Shown here: piece by piece, positions 9,302-18,405 of the stretch | How the letters are laid out: each line of letters opens with the position of its first letter | Position numbering within the stretch: position 1 is the stretch's first letter | Assembly (NCBI GenBank): GCA_936933955.1 | Contig: CAKZIN010000094.1 | Span: 27,124 to 91,123, forward strand | Direction of reading: 5' to 3' | Source of the DNA: an uncultured Sphingopyxis sp. | GTDB lineage: Bacteria; Pseudomonadota; Alphaproteobacteria; Sphingomonadales; Sphingomonadaceae | DNA: 64,000 bases | Made by a program: the position numbers and the translations under genes | The notes under the pieces: model-generated | What the model was told of the DNA's origin: nothing | Database searches by the model: none | Seen by the model: only the letters and a program-made list of their open reading frames with translations

Positions 9302-9948
9302 CAGCCCTGCGCCAGCGCGTTGATCGTGAAGGCGACGACGCCGATGTTGAACAGGAACGCCGCGCCGGCATGAATCAACGTGGTGCGGCGCATCTTGCGC
9401 GACGTGATCTCGATGTCGGAGGTCTGGAACGTCATGCCGAGGGTAAAAGCATAATAGGCGAAGTCGGCATAGTCGGGGGTGTCGCATTCGGGAATGTCGA
9501 GACCCTTCGCATCCTCTCCATCGTCGTCCCGCGCATAATAAAGATGCGCGTAGTGGATCGCGAAGACGAGGTTGGAGAACAACCACGCCGACAGCAGCGT
9601 GGCGATGATCAGCGCCTTGTCCCAGCCCGACGGCTTGCCCGACATTTCGATGCCAATCGCTGCCAGCACCACCGCCAAGGTGACCAGCGTGATCCCGAGC
9701 GCGAGCGGACGGCCGGCATCGTTGCGTTGCGCGTCGCGTCGCATCTCCTCCGCTTCGTCCGAAAACAGCGGCCAGGTCGACAGCACGAAGGCGAGCGCGG
9801 CGAAGCTGTAGCCGCCGAGCACCGCCGTGCCGGTCGACACCCCCGCCAGCATCAATGCGGGGATCGCCAGCGTCAGCGCGAGGAACATGCCGAAGCGCCA
9901 CGGCAGGAGGCGCCCTGACTGTTGCTGCGGCTGCGAACGGTCAGCCAT
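9301..9948 (-). CDS. DUF1345 family membrane protein
   Basis: The 215-residue protein has about five hydrophobic segments and the hallmark DUF1345 C-terminus (LVFAIHYAHLYY, DYADFAYYAFTLGMTFQTSDIEITSRKMRR). The family has no established function. Its start overlaps the preceding gene by eight bases and its stop overlaps the antiporter start. It therefore belongs to the argG-to-DUF418 run and may work with the cation antiporter. Confidence 0.87.
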   Translation of the reverse strand: MADRSQPQQQSGRLLPWRFGMFLALTLAIPALMLAGVSTGTAVLGGYSFAALAFVLSTWPLFSDEAEEMRRDAQRNDAGRPLALGITLVTLAVVLAAIGIEMSGKPSGWDKALIIATLLSAWLFSNLVFAIHYAHLYYARDDDGEDAKGLDIPECDTPDYADFAYYAFTLGMTFQTSDIEITSRKMRRTTLIHAGAAFLFNIGVVAFTINALAQG

Positions 9949-10651
9949 CGCTCGGCTCCGCCCCGTGACCCAGGCCGAGACCGAGGCCTGCGCCGCCGAC
10001 CATCATCCCCGCACCGCCGCCGGCCATCATGCCGCCACCGCCACCGCCGCCACGCCCGCCGCCCCCGCGCTCACCATTGCCGCCACCGCCTCGACCGCCG
10101 CCGGGGGCGGGGCGGGTCGGGCCTTGTTGCGGGATAGCGATGTCGGCAGGCACCGGATCGAGGTCGAGCGCGTCGCGAATGAAGGCGCGCAGCGACGCCA
10201 CCAGCGCCTGCGTCGGCACCGGCTCACCCGCCGCGAGCTTGGCCGCGGCGTCGGCGGCGAGTCGCACCTGCTCCTCGGTCCCGAGCAGGATGATGTCCGA
10301 TAGCGCGCCTTCGACCGCATCGCGGATGCGCCGCGCGCGGTCGCTCTGCTCACCGCCCTCGGCGCGGCTGAGGTCGATCGCCGCTTCCTCGCTCGCCGCC
10401 GCCTTGCGCAGGTCGCGCAGGTGGCGTGGGTCGACCATCAGGTCGCCGGTGAAGCTGCCGCCCAACGTCTTGTAGGCGGCGATCAGCGTGCGCAGCCGTT
10501 CGTTGATCTGCCGATTGGTGCGCTCGCGCCGCTGCTGCACGGTCATCATCACCAGCAGCCGCACGCCGACGCCGAGCAGCGTGATGACGAGAAAGGTCGC
10601 GAGCGTCGTCAGCAGCCCCTGCCACGTGCTGAAGTCGATCCCGCGCATCAT
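9941..10651 (-). CDS. Hypothetical membrane-anchored protein with Gly-rich C-terminus
   Basis: I do not recognise the family. The 236-residue protein has one N-terminal membrane segment (about residues 14-36), then a charged helical domain (about 38-160) ending with RAFIRDALDLDPVPADIAIPQQGPTRP. The tail of about 70 residues is almost pure Gly/Arg/Met and low complexity. It lies nine bases after argG and overlaps DUF1345 by eight bases, so it is translated as part of that operon. Similar unnamed proteins are common in sphingomonads, as far as I recall. Confidence 0.7.
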   Translation of the reverse strand: MMRGIDFSTWQGLLTTLATFLVITLLGVGVRLLVMMTVQQRRERTNRQINERLRTLIAAYKTLGGSFTGDLMVDPRHLRDLRKAAASEEAAIDLSRAEGGEQSDRARRIRDAVEGALSDIILLGTEEQVRLAADAAAKLAAGEPVPTQALVASLRAFIRDALDLDPVPADIAIPQQGPTRPAPGGGRGGGGNGERGGGGRGGGGGGGMMAGGGAGMMVGGAGLGLGLGHGAEPSDG

Positions 10652-10660
10652 CGCCGCGCG

Positions 10661-11875
10661 CTACCGGTCGCGCCGCGCCAGCAGCTTCAGCCGCAGCGCA
10701 TTGAGGCGGATGAACCCCGCCGCGTCCTTTTGATCGTAAGCGCCGGCATCGTCCTCGAACGTCACATGGCGTTCGGAATAGAGGCTGTTAAGGCTACGCC
10801 GCCCAACCACCATCGCATTGCCCTTGTAAAGTTTGAGGCGGACGGTGCCCGACACCTTTTCCTGGCTGTGATCGATCGCCGCCTGCAGCATCTCGCGTTC
10901 GGGCGCGAACCAGAACCCGTTGTAAATGAGCTCCGCATAGCGCGGCATCAGCTCGTCCTTGAGGTGCGCGGCGCCGCGGTCGAGCGTAAGCGCCTCAATC
11001 CCACGATGCGCGCGGGCGTAAATCTCACCGCCGGGCGTCTCATACATGCCGCGCGATTTCATGCCGACGAAGCGGTTTTCGACAAGGTCGAGGCGGCCGA
11101 TGCCGTGCTTACGGCCGAGGTCGTTGAGCGCCGCCAGCAGCGTCGCGGGGCTCATCGCTTCCCCATTTATCGCGACGCCGTCACCGCGCTCGAAATCGAT
11201 CGTGATATATTCGGGAGTGTCGGGGGCCTGCTCCGGGTCGACCGTGCGCGAGAAGACGTAGCCCGGCACCTCCTCCCACGGGTCCTCGAGCACCTTACCC
11301 TCACTCGAGGTGTGGAGGAGGTTGGCGTCGATCGAGAAGGGGCTTTCGCCGCGCTTGTCCTTGGGGACCGGGATCTGGTGCGCCTCGGCAAAGGCGATCA
11401 GCGACGAGCGCGATGTCAGGTCCCACTCACGCCACGGGGCGATGACGCGAATGTCGGGGTCGAGCGCGTAAGCGCTGAGCTCGAAACGCACCTGGTCGTT
11501 GCCCTTGCCGGTCGCGCCATGCGCCACGGCATCGGCGCCGACCTCGTGCGCGATCTCGACCAGTCGCTTGGCGATGAGCGGGCGCGCGATCGACGTGCCG
11601 AGGAGGTAATCGCCCTCATACCGGGCGTTGGCGCGCATCATCGGGAAGACGAAATCGCGCACGAACTCCTCGCGCAAATCGTCGATGTAGATGTGCTCGG
11701 ACTTGATCCCAAGCAGTTCCGCCTTGGCACGCGCAGGCTCGAGTTCCTCGCCCTGGCCGAGATCGGCGGTGAATGTCACCACCTCGCAGCCATATTCGCT
11801 CTGCAGCCATTTCAGGATGACACTGGTGTCGAGCCCGCCCGAATATGCGAGCACTACGCGCTTGATTTCACTCAT
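10661..11875 (-). CDS. argG: Argininosuccinate synthase
   Basis: ArgG condenses citrulline and aspartate using ATP in the penultimate step of arginine synthesis. The 404-residue protein begins [24 protein letters not shown], with the PP-loop SGGLDTS at residues 12-18. It contains the expected [20 protein letters not shown] and [16 protein letters not shown] segments, in full family length. The start at 11875 is the first Met before the PP-loop. The frame stays open upstream only by chance. The 130-bp gap to the divergent S46 peptidase gene must hold both promoters. Confidence 0.97.
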   Translation of the reverse strand: MSEIKRVVLAYSGGLDTSVILKWLQSEYGCEVVTFTADLGQGEELEPARAKAELLGIKSEHIYIDDLREEFVRDFVFPMMRANARYEGDYLLGTSIARPLIAKRLVEIAHEVGADAVAHGATGKGNDQVRFELSAYALDPDIRVIAPWREWDLTSRSSLIAFAEAHQIPVPKDKRGESPFSIDANLLHTSSEGKVLEDPWEEVPGYVFSRTVDPEQAPDTPEYITIDFERGDGVAINGEAMSPATLLAALNDLGRKHGIGRLDLVENRFVGMKSRGMYETPGGEIYARAHRGIEALTLDRGAAHLKDELMPRYAELIYNGFWFAPEREMLQAAIDHSQEKVSGTVRLKLYKGNAMVVGRRSLNSLYSERHVTFEDDAGAYDQKDAAGFIRLNALRLKLLARRDR

Positions 11876-12005
11876 ACCGCCGCGGGTATCAGCGGGGGGG
11901 AGGGGGTGCAAGGCGATGGGGCTGCGGTTGCGGTGTCCCTCTTGCCAAGCGCCACGCCCCCTCGCAAAGCTCCGCACCGGATACGGGACGTTCGAGAGGG
12001 ACATC

Positions 12006-14093
12006 ATGACGAAGCTCACCCGCCTGCTCGGCCTCACCACCGCCGTCGCCGGGATGGCGATGATCGGCCACGCGGCTTCGGCCGAGGAGGGGATGTGGAC
12101 CTTCGACAATTTCCCCGCCGTCAAGATGCGCAGCGAATATGGCTGGGCCCCCGACCAGCCGTGGCTCGACCATGTGCGGCAGAGCGCGGTGCGGTTGACC
12201 GGCGGCTGTTCGGCGAGCTTCGTGAGCCCCGAAGGCCTGATCCTCACCAACCATCACTGCGTCATCGACTGCCTCCAGAACCTGTCGACCGCGCAGAACG
12301 ACCTCGTCGCGGGCGGTTTCAATCCGGCCACGCGCGCTGAGGAGCGGCGCTGCCCCGGTCAGCAGGCGGAGGTCGTCACCTCGATCACCGACGTCACCGC
12401 GCGGGTGCGTGGGGCCATCACCTCGCTCACCGGCGAAGCGCTGGTGCGCCGCCGCGATGCCGAGATTGCCGCGATCGAGAGCGGGGAAGGCTGCACCGAC
12501 CGCGCCAAGAACCGCTGCCAGGTGGTGACGCTGTTCGGCGGCGGGCAGTACAAGCTCTATCGCTACCGCAAGTACAGCGACGTCCGCATCGCCTGGGCGC
12601 CGGAGTTCCAGGCGGCGTTCTTCGGCGGCGATCCCGACAACTTCAGCTTCCCGCGTTATGCGCTCGATGCCTCGTTCCTGCGCGCATATGAGGATGGTCG
12701 CCCGGTTGCGGTGTCGAGCTTCCTCCGCTGGAACCCGCGCGCGCCGCAGCTGGGGGAGGTGACGTTCGTTGCCGGTAACCCCGGCACGACGCGCCGTGCG
12801 ATCACCGAGGTCGAGCGTGCCTACCAGCGCGAGCTGCGGCTGCCGATCACGCTGATCCTCGCTTCGGAACTGCGCGGGCGCATTCTCGGCGCGACCGAGG
12901 GCAATGCGGACCGCACGCGCGAAGCGGCGGATACGCTGTTCGGCATCGAAAACAGCTTCAAGGCGCAGTCGGGCCAGCTGCGCGCGCTCAACGACCCTGA
13001 GTTCCGCGGCAATCTCACCGCCAGCGAGGCCGACCTGCGCCGCCGTGCGGCGGGGCGCGCCGGGCTCGACGAGGCCTATCGCTCGATCGACCAGGCGGTC
13101 GCCGCCAACCGCGAGCTTTACTACGAAGCGCGCTTCCTCGCCGGGCCGCAGGCGAACACGCTCTACAGCTACGCGCAGACGCTGGTTCGCGCGGCGGAGG
13201 AACGCGGCAAGCCCAACGCTGACCGGCTCCCCGAATATGGCGATAGTCGCCTGCCGCTGCTCGAAGAGCAGGTGCTGGGTCCCGTGCCGGTCTATCCCTG
13301 GCTCGAGAAGCTGACGATGGCGTTCTGGCTGTCGAAGACGCGCGAGTATCTGACCGCCGATCACCCCGACGTCCGCCGCCTGCTCGGCCGCGAGTCGCCT
13401 GAAGCGCTGGCCGAACGGCTCATTTCCGGCACGCGTCTCGCCGATCCGGCGGAGCGTCGGCGGCTGTGGGAGGGCGGCGCGGCGGCGATCGCCGCATCGA
13501 ACGACCCGCTCATCATGTTCGCGCGGGCCAATGACGCGCGAGCACGCGAGGTGCGGCGCGCGCTGGAGGCTCGGGTCACGGGTCCGCTCGCCGCTGCGCA
13601 ATCCGCGCTCGCGGACGCGCGCTTTGCCGCTTATGGCGACACGCTCTATCCCGATGCGACCTTCACGCTGCGCCTGAGCTACGGCAAGGTGCAGGGCTGG
13701 ACCGAAAACGGCCGCGAAATACCCTATGCGACGCGCATGGGCGGTACCTTCGACCGCGCGACCGGGCAGCAGCCTTTCCTGCTCGCCCGCGGCTATGAGG
13801 CGTCGCGCAGCCGCATCGACCCCAATGCCGTTTACGACTTCGTCACCACCAACGACATCATCGGCGGCAATTCGGGCTCGCCGGTGATCGCCCGCGACGG
13901 GAGTGTCATCGGCGCCGCCTTCGACGGCAACCTCGGCAGTCTCGGCGGCGATTACGGCTACGACGGCCGCGTCAACCGGACGGTCGTCGTGTCGACGCAG
14001 GCCATTCAGGAGGCGCTGACGAAGATCTACCCCGCGCCGGGCCTGGTGCGCGAATTGGGCTCTACGCCGACCGCGCCGCGTCGCAGTCGCTGA
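12006..14093 (+). CDS. S46 family serine peptidase (dipeptidyl-peptidase type)
   Basis: S46 enzymes are periplasmic dipeptidyl-peptidases (DPP7/DPP11 relatives) that trim dipeptides from the N-terminus of oligopeptides. The 695-residue protein has a cleavable signal peptide ending near HAASA. The chymotrypsin-like His is in ILTNHHC (His84), and the nucleophile Ser is in GGNSGSP (Ser623). It has the family segments WMFDNFP-like ([10 protein letters not shown]) and [17 protein letters not shown] 12006 has a GAGAGGG ribosome-binding site and sits directly before the signal peptide. Specificity cannot be read from the sequence. Confidence 0.94.
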   Translation: MTKLTRLLGLTTAVAGMAMIGHAASAEEGMWTFDNFPAVKMRSEYGWAPDQPWLDHVRQSAVRLTGGCSASFVSPEGLILTNHHCVIDCLQNLSTAQNDLVAGGFNPATRAEERRCPGQQAEVVTSITDVTARVRGAITSLTGEALVRRRDAEIAAIESGEGCTDRAKNRCQVVTLFGGGQYKLYRYRKYSDVRIAWAPEFQAAFFGGDPDNFSFPRYALDASFLRAYEDGRPVAVSSFLRWNPRAPQLGEVTFVAGNPGTTRRAITEVERAYQRELRLPITLILASELRGRILGATEGNADRTREAADTLFGIENSFKAQSGQLRALNDPEFRGNLTASEADLRRRAAGRAGLDEAYRSIDQAVAANRELYYEARFLAGPQANTLYSYAQTLVRAAEERGKPNADRLPEYGDSRLPLLEEQVLGPVPVYPWLEKLTMAFWLSKTREYLTADHPDVRRLLGRESPEALAERLISGTRLADPAERRRLWEGGAAAIAASNDPLIMFARANDARAREVRRALEARVTGPLAAAQSALADARFAAYGDTLYPDATFTLRLSYGKVQGWTENGREIPYATRMGGTFDRATGQQPFLLARGYEASRSRIDPNAVYDFVTTNDIIGGNSGSPVIARDGSVIGAAFDGNLGSLGGDYGYDGRVNRTVVVSTQAIQEALTKIYPAPGLVRELGSTPTAPRRSR

Positions 14094-14099
14094 CGGAAG

Positions 14100-14133
14100 G
14101 GGTCAGCCGGCGAAACAGCGCGTCGGCTGACCC
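14100..14133. terminator. Perfect 10-bp hairpin between convergent genes
   Basis: GGGTCAGCCG (14100-14109) and CGGCTGACCC (14124-14133) are perfect reverse complements around a 14-base loop. The hairpin lies between the S46 peptidase stop and the last codons of the convergent SMP-30 gene. There is no T-tract, so termination activity is a guess from position and stability. Confidence 0.35.
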
Positions 14134-14963
14134 GTCACCCCCACCTCGGCCGCGAACAGCGATCCGCCGATGCCGTCGTCGGGAACGCCGTCGCGCGAGG
14201 TGGTGATGAAGAGCGTCTGCAGCGATTCGCCGCCAAAGGTGCAGGCGGTGACCTTTTTCGTCGGTAACTCGATGCGCCCGTCGCAGCGACCGTCCGGGCG
14301 ATAGCGCCGCACCTGCGCGCCGTTGGAGTAAGCGACCCAGACGCAACCTTCGGCATCGACGGTCAGCCCATCGGGCCGCAGCCCCTCATCCCCGAAATCC
14401 ACCAGCGGTCGGCGGTTGAGCAGGCTCTCGCCGTCATAATCGAACAGGTCGATCCGCATCGACGGCGTATCAATGAAATAGGCGCTGGCGCCGTCGGGGG
14501 ACCAGTCGAGGCCGTTCGAGATGGTCAGGTCCGGCAACATCGGAGCCGCCTGCATGTCCGTAGAGAGGCGCCACAGGCTCGCGGCCCCGGCCTGCTTCTC
14601 ATAGTGCATCGATCCGCACCAGAAGCGGCCCTGCGGGTCGCATGCGCCCTCGTTCATGCGCAGCTGCCGGTCTGCGGGCCACAGCGGCGGGAGCAGCGTG
14701 ACCGACCCGTCCGCCGCCTCGAGCGCGAAGCCTCGCTCGACGCCGATGACCGCTCCGCCGCCCGTCCGAGGCCGCGTCGCGGCGACGATGGAGCCTGCCC
14801 CCTCTGGTAGGTGCGTCGCTTCGACCGCTCCGCCGTCTCGCAGCGTCAGCCAGCGACCGGCGAGCATGTCGACGAACCGAAGTCCGCCCCAGGCCGGCCA
14901 CCACACCGGGCCCTCCGCATGAAATGCGATCTGATCGGTCACTCGTTGCGCGTGCATGCCCAT
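14103..14963 (-). CDS. SMP-30/gluconolactonase/LRE family protein
   Basis: This 286-residue six-bladed beta-propeller belongs to the SMP-30 lactonase family, which hydrolyses sugar lactones with a bound divalent metal. Predicted metal ligands are in the expected places: Glu17 (HAEGP), Asn150 (ISNGLDWS) and Asp198 (RPDGLTVD). Asn104 and a RFWCGSMH segment line the substrate site. The start codon directly follows the stop of the TetR-family gene with no gap, so the two are co-transcribed. The substrate is unknown. Confidence 0.9.
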   Translation of the reverse strand: MGMHAQRVTDQIAFHAEGPVWWPAWGGLRFVDMLAGRWLTLRDGGAVEATHLPEGAGSIVAATRPRTGGGAVIGVERGFALEAADGSVTLLPPLWPADRQLRMNEGACDPQGRFWCGSMHYEKQAGAASLWRLSTDMQAAPMLPDLTISNGLDWSPDGASAYFIDTPSMRIDLFDYDGESLLNRRPLVDFGDEGLRPDGLTVDAEGCVWVAYSNGAQVRRYRPDGRCDGRIELPTKKVTACTFGGESLQTLFITTSRDGVPDDGIGGSLFAAEVGVTGQPTRCFAG

Positions 14964-15644
14964 TCAACTGCGCGCCACGACCCCTGTTCCGAGATGGACC
15001 TCCGACCTGTCCGCAGCACCGTAGGCACGCAGGAACACGTCGACCGCGAGCTGCACGTCGGCTTCGATCTCGACCGGATCGTTAGTCGCCACGCCCCACA
15101 TCAAACGGTGCTGGCGCGCAGCGCAGAGGCTGATGAGCACGCGCGCCGCGCGGCGAGGGTCTTCGGGACGCAGATCGCCAAGGTCCATGTGCGTGGCGAT
15201 GAAGGCGGTGAGCCCCTCCTCGATCCGTCGTGGCGCGCGCTCGTAAAAGATGCGCCCGATTTCCGGATTACGCCCGCTTTCCGCGGCGATCACCCGCCAT
15301 AACGCCAGCGACTGGGGGCTGGAGATTTTGGCGAGGAACGCGCGCGAGAATTGCTGGAGGCTCTGGACCAGGTCGCCGGTGGGCTCGATGCACGCGAGGA
15401 GCTCGCCGCGGTGTTCGAGCATCGCATCGTCGAGCACGGCGGCGAACAACTCCTCCTTCGACCGGAAGTAGCTCCACAACGTCGCCTTCGACCCGCCGAT
15501 ACTGCCGATCAGCCCCGACATGGTGGTCGCATCGAAGCCCTTGTGGAGAAAAGATTCGCGCGCGGCGTCGATGATCGCGCGGCGGCGGTCGCGCTTACGC
15601 AGCTCGCGCTGCGTCGGTGGGAGGGCTTCGGGACACTCGGACAT
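14964..15644 (-). CDS. TetR/AcrR-family transcriptional regulator
   Basis: The 226-residue protein has an N-terminal TetR helix-turn-helix (about residues 20-70: RRRAIIDAARESFLHKGFDATTMSGLIGSIGGSKATLWSYFRSKEEL). A C-terminal helical ligand-binding and dimer domain with a TetR_C_7-like look follows. It is divergent from a tripartite efflux operon, so it is very probably the local repressor of that pump and of itself. ATG 15644 is chosen over an in-frame GTG at 15671 because the latter would lie inside the promoter and operator. The downstream lactonase-like gene is coupled to it. Confidence 0.92.
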   Translation of the reverse strand: MSECPEALPPTQRELRKRDRRRAIIDAARESFLHKGFDATTMSGLIGSIGGSKATLWSYFRSKEELFAAVLDDAMLEHRGELLACIEPTGDLVQSLQQFSRAFLAKISSPQSLALWRVIAAESGRNPEIGRIFYERAPRRIEEGLTAFIATHMDLGDLRPEDPRRAARVLISLCAARQHRLMWGVATNDPVEIEADVQLAVDVFLRAYGAADRSEVHLGTGVVARS

Positions 15645-15678
15645 AACTGAACTATAGAGTACAGTTTCCACTTGACAA
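15645..15678 (-). promoter_or_regulatory. TetR operator overlapping the tetR promoter
   Basis: A 22-bp imperfect palindrome spans 15645-15666, with outer arms AACTG and CAGTT, inner ACT and AGT, and 18 of 22 positions symmetric. On the minus strand, TTGTCA (15678-15673) and TATAGT (15656-15651) are separated by 16 bases, a good sigma-70 promoter whose -10 box is inside the palindrome. Only six bases separate the -10 box from the ATG, which suggests a leaderless transcript. The same -35 region reads TTGACA on the plus strand, towards the efflux genes. Binding by the adjacent TetR protein is inferred from position. Confidence 0.65.
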
Positions 15679-15709
15679 CCGGGCGGGTCGAGCGCACCTG
15701 CCGCCGCCT

Positions 15710-15723
15710 GTACCGCATGGTAC
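15710..15723. promoter_or_regulatory. Second small palindrome in the tetR-efflux intergenic region
   Basis: GTACC and GGTAC flank the four bases GCAT, 35 bp before the efflux outer-membrane gene. A further CGGT follows immediately. It could be a second operator half-site cluster for the local TetR protein. It does not match the sequence of the first palindrome closely, so the assignment is tentative. Confidence 0.3.
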
Positions 15724-15757
15724 GGTTTTTTGCAGTGGTGTTACGGTCCAGAGCAAG

Positions 15758-17230
15758 ATGACAGTTCGACGGTCGATCCTTTGCAGGGCAGCCTTGCTCG
15801 CCGGCGCGGCGTCGTTGCTCTCTGCGTGCGTCAGTGTGCCGGACGTCGGGCCTGCGCCATCGGTGCGCGCGCCTGCGGACTATGCGGCGACCCGGACGTT
15901 GGCAGGCACTTCGGAGGGGGCGTGGCCTGCCGAGCGCTGGTGGACCGCCTATGGCGATGCGCAGCTCGACGCGCTGATCGAGGAGGCGCTGGCGAACGCG
16001 CCCGACCTGTCCGTCGCCGCAGCGCGGGTGCGCGCGGCAGAGGCGGTTGCGCAGCAGGCGGGGGCCGCTCGACTGCCTCGGATCGATGCGACTGGCTCGG
16101 CGACGGCGACGAAGCAGAGCGAGAATAATGGCGTGCCCCCTGCCCTTGTGCCGGGCGGGATCGACGATCGCGGGCAGGTGGCGATCGACATCGGCTTCGA
16201 CCTCGATCTGTGGGGGCGCAATCGCGCGGCGCTGGCGGCGGCGACGTCGCGGGCGGAGGCGGCGCGGCTCGAGCAGGCGGAGGCGCGGCTCGCGCTGTCG
16301 ACCAACATCGCCGCCGCCTACGCCGACTTGGCACAGCTCCATGCGCTTCAGGACGTGCAGCGCGACGCACTGCGCATCCGCGAGCGTACGTCGGGGCTGG
16401 TCGCGCGCCGCGTCGCAGGTGGGCTGGATACGCAGGCAGAGGCGCGGCAGGCGGCGTCCGCGGTGCCCGCCGCGCGCGCCGAACTACTTGCGCTTGACGA
16501 GCAGATTGCGCTCACCCGCAACCGCATCGCGGCACTTCTCGGCAAGGGGCCGGACCGCGGGCTCGCCATCACGCGGCCGTCTCCGCGAGTTACTGCGCGG
16601 CCGCTGCCCGCCGGGGTGAGCACCGACCTCATCGGCCGCCGACCCGACGTGGCGGCGGCGCGGGCGAGGGTGGAGGCCGCAGCGCGGCAAATCGACGTCG
16701 CGCGCGCCGATTTCTACCCCTCGATCAACTTGAGCGCGATGGTCGGGTTGCAGGCATTCGGGCTCGGCAATTTGTTGAGCGGCGGATCGACCTTCCTCAA
16801 CGCCGGCCCGGCGATCAGCCTGCCGATCTTTCGCGGTGGTCAGTTGCAGGGGCGCTATCGCGAAAGCCGCGCTGGCTTCGACGAAGCCGTCGCGTTTTAC
16901 GATCGCGCGGTGACGGGCGCCTATGCGCAGGTCGCCAATGCCGTGACCAGCCAACGTGCATTCGCCGCGCAAGTCGATCAGCGCCGCCGTGCGCTCGCCG
17001 ATGCAGAAGCCGCCTATCGGGTGGCGCAGCTGCGCTTCAATGCGGGGCTGTCGAGCTATCTCGAAGTGTTGAGCGCAGAGGACCGCGCGCTGCTGGCGCG
17101 TCGCGCGGTGGCGGATCTCGACGCGCGCGGCTTCGCGATCGACGTGGCGCTGGTCCGCGCGCTCGGCGGCGGTTTCGTCGCGCCGACCAATCCCTCTCAG
17201 TCTCAAGCGCAGGAGCAGCCCGGTGGCTGA
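15758..17230 (+). CDS. Efflux outer membrane lipoprotein, NodT/OprM family
   Basis: This is the outer-membrane channel of a tripartite efflux pump, 490 residues long. It has a lipoprotein signal with lipobox L-S-A-C at about residues 21-24. The two TolC-type repeats contain the typical WWTAYGDAQLDALIEEALANAPDL, GFDLDLWGR, LIGRRPDVAAARARVEAAARQIDVARADFYP and PIFRGGQLQGRYRESRAGFDEAVAFY segments. It is first in the operon, with the HlyD gene overlapping its 3' end by eight bases. Confidence 0.94.
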   Translation: MTVRRSILCRAALLAGAASLLSACVSVPDVGPAPSVRAPADYAATRTLAGTSEGAWPAERWWTAYGDAQLDALIEEALANAPDLSVAAARVRAAEAVAQQAGAARLPRIDATGSATATKQSENNGVPPALVPGGIDDRGQVAIDIGFDLDLWGRNRAALAAATSRAEAARLEQAEARLALSTNIAAAYADLAQLHALQDVQRDALRIRERTSGLVARRVAGGLDTQAEARQAASAVPAARAELLALDEQIALTRNRIAALLGKGPDRGLAITRPSPRVTARPLPAGVSTDLIGRRPDVAAARARVEAAARQIDVARADFYPSINLSAMVGLQAFGLGNLLSGGSTFLNAGPAISLPIFRGGQLQGRYRESRAGFDEAVAFYDRAVTGAYAQVANAVTSQRAFAAQVDQRRRALADAEAAYRVAQLRFNAGLSSYLEVLSAEDRALLARRAVADLDARGFAIDVALVRALGGGFVAPTNPSQSQAQEQPGG

Positions 17231-18401
17231 TGCCAACTCGAAATTCGACGTAGCGGCCGAGGTGGAGCCTGTCGCCCCGGCTGACGTGACGGTCGAGCCG
17301 CAGGCCAACCCCAACCGCTCGCGTCGACGCAAGCTGCTTGGCGCGATCGCTGCGACGGTGCTGATCGGCGGGGCAGGGTTCGGCGCCTATCGGGCGCTGG
17401 TTGGCAGCAACTACGTCTCGACCGACAACGCCTATGTCGGCGCCGACACCGCGCAGGTGACGCCGCAGGTGCCTGGCACTGTGGTCGAGGTGGCGGTCAA
17501 CGATACGCAGAGCGTGACGCAGGGGCAGCTGCTGCTGCAGCTCGACGATCGCGATGCGCGCATCGCGCTTGCCCAGGCGGAGGCCGACCTTGCCCGCGCG
17601 CGCCGCGATTTCGGACGCGTGTCGGCGACGGGGCAGGCCCTCGCGGCGCAAGTCACCGCGCGCGATGCCGATATTGCCCGCGCCCGGGCGCAGATCGGCG
17701 CGGCGCAGGCGGCGCTCGACCGCGCCCGCATCGACCTGTCGCGGCGGCGTTCGCTCGCGTCGGCGGGGGCGGTTTCGGGGGAGGAGCTGACCTCGGCGAC
17801 CAACGCCTATGAAACGGCGCGCGCAGGGGTCGAACAAGCCCGCGCCGCGCTCGCGCAGGCAAACGCCAACCGCGTGGCGGCGACCGGCGAACTCAACGCC
17901 AGCCTTGCGCTCACCAGTGGCCTCAGCGCCAGCAACAGTCCCGACGTGCTCGCTGCGCAGGCTCGGGTGAGCCAGGCGCGGCTCGAGCTTGAACGCACTG
18001 TGGTGCGCGCGCCGATCGCGGGCGTCGTCGCTGGGCGGACGGTCCAGCCGGGCCAGCGCGTCGCGCCCGGCTCCCCCGTGATGCGCATCGTGCCCGTGGG
18101 GCAGGTGTTCGTCGACGCGAACTTCAAGGAAGGGCAGCTCGGCCGAGTGCGCCCGGGACAGCTAGTGGAACTCACCTCCGACCTCTACGGCGAGGATGTC
18201 GTCTATCACGGGCGCGTCGTCGGCTTTTCCGGGGGGACCGGCTCGGCCTTCGCGGTGATTCCGGCGCAGAACGCGACCGGCAATTGGATCAAGGTGGTGC
18301 AGCGCCTGCCGGTGCGCGTGGCGCTCGACCCGCGCGAACTCGCGCAGCACCCGCTGCGCGTGGGACTGTCGATGCGCGCGCAAATCCGGGTGGGCGACTG
18401 A
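17223..18401 (+). CDS. HlyD/EmrA-family periplasmic adaptor
   Basis: The 392-residue membrane-fusion protein links the inner-membrane pump to the outer-membrane channel. It has one transmembrane anchor at about residues 38-56. A lipoyl-type half domain follows (YVSTDNAYVGADTAQVTPQVPGTV), then a long helical hairpin (about 110-240) and the returning barrel with VRAPIAGVVAGRTVQPGQRVAPGSP. The GTG start overlaps the preceding gene by eight bases. EmrA type rather than RND adaptor type, in keeping with the DHA2 partner. Confidence 0.93.
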   Translation: MADANSKFDVAAEVEPVAPADVTVEPQANPNRSRRRKLLGAIAATVLIGGAGFGAYRALVGSNYVSTDNAYVGADTAQVTPQVPGTVVEVAVNDTQSVTQGQLLLQLDDRDARIALAQAEADLARARRDFGRVSATGQALAAQVTARDADIARARAQIGAAQAALDRARIDLSRRRSLASAGAVSGEELTSATNAYETARAGVEQARAALAQANANRVAATGELNASLALTSGLSASNSPDVLAAQARVSQARLELERTVVRAPIAGVVAGRTVQPGQRVAPGSPVMRIVPVGQVFVDANFKEGQLGRVRPGQLVELTSDLYGEDVVYHGRVVGFSGGTGSAFAVIPAQNATGNWIKVVQRLPVRVALDPRELAQHPLRVGLSMRAQIRVGD

Positions 18402-18405
18402 GCTG

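Noticed and set aside
8201..9901. A 566-residue reading of the CaCA antiporter gene
   Set aside because: The first 200 residues are Arg/Gly/Ala-rich out-of-frame reading of the DUF1345 gene. The TGATG junction at 9301 gives the real start.
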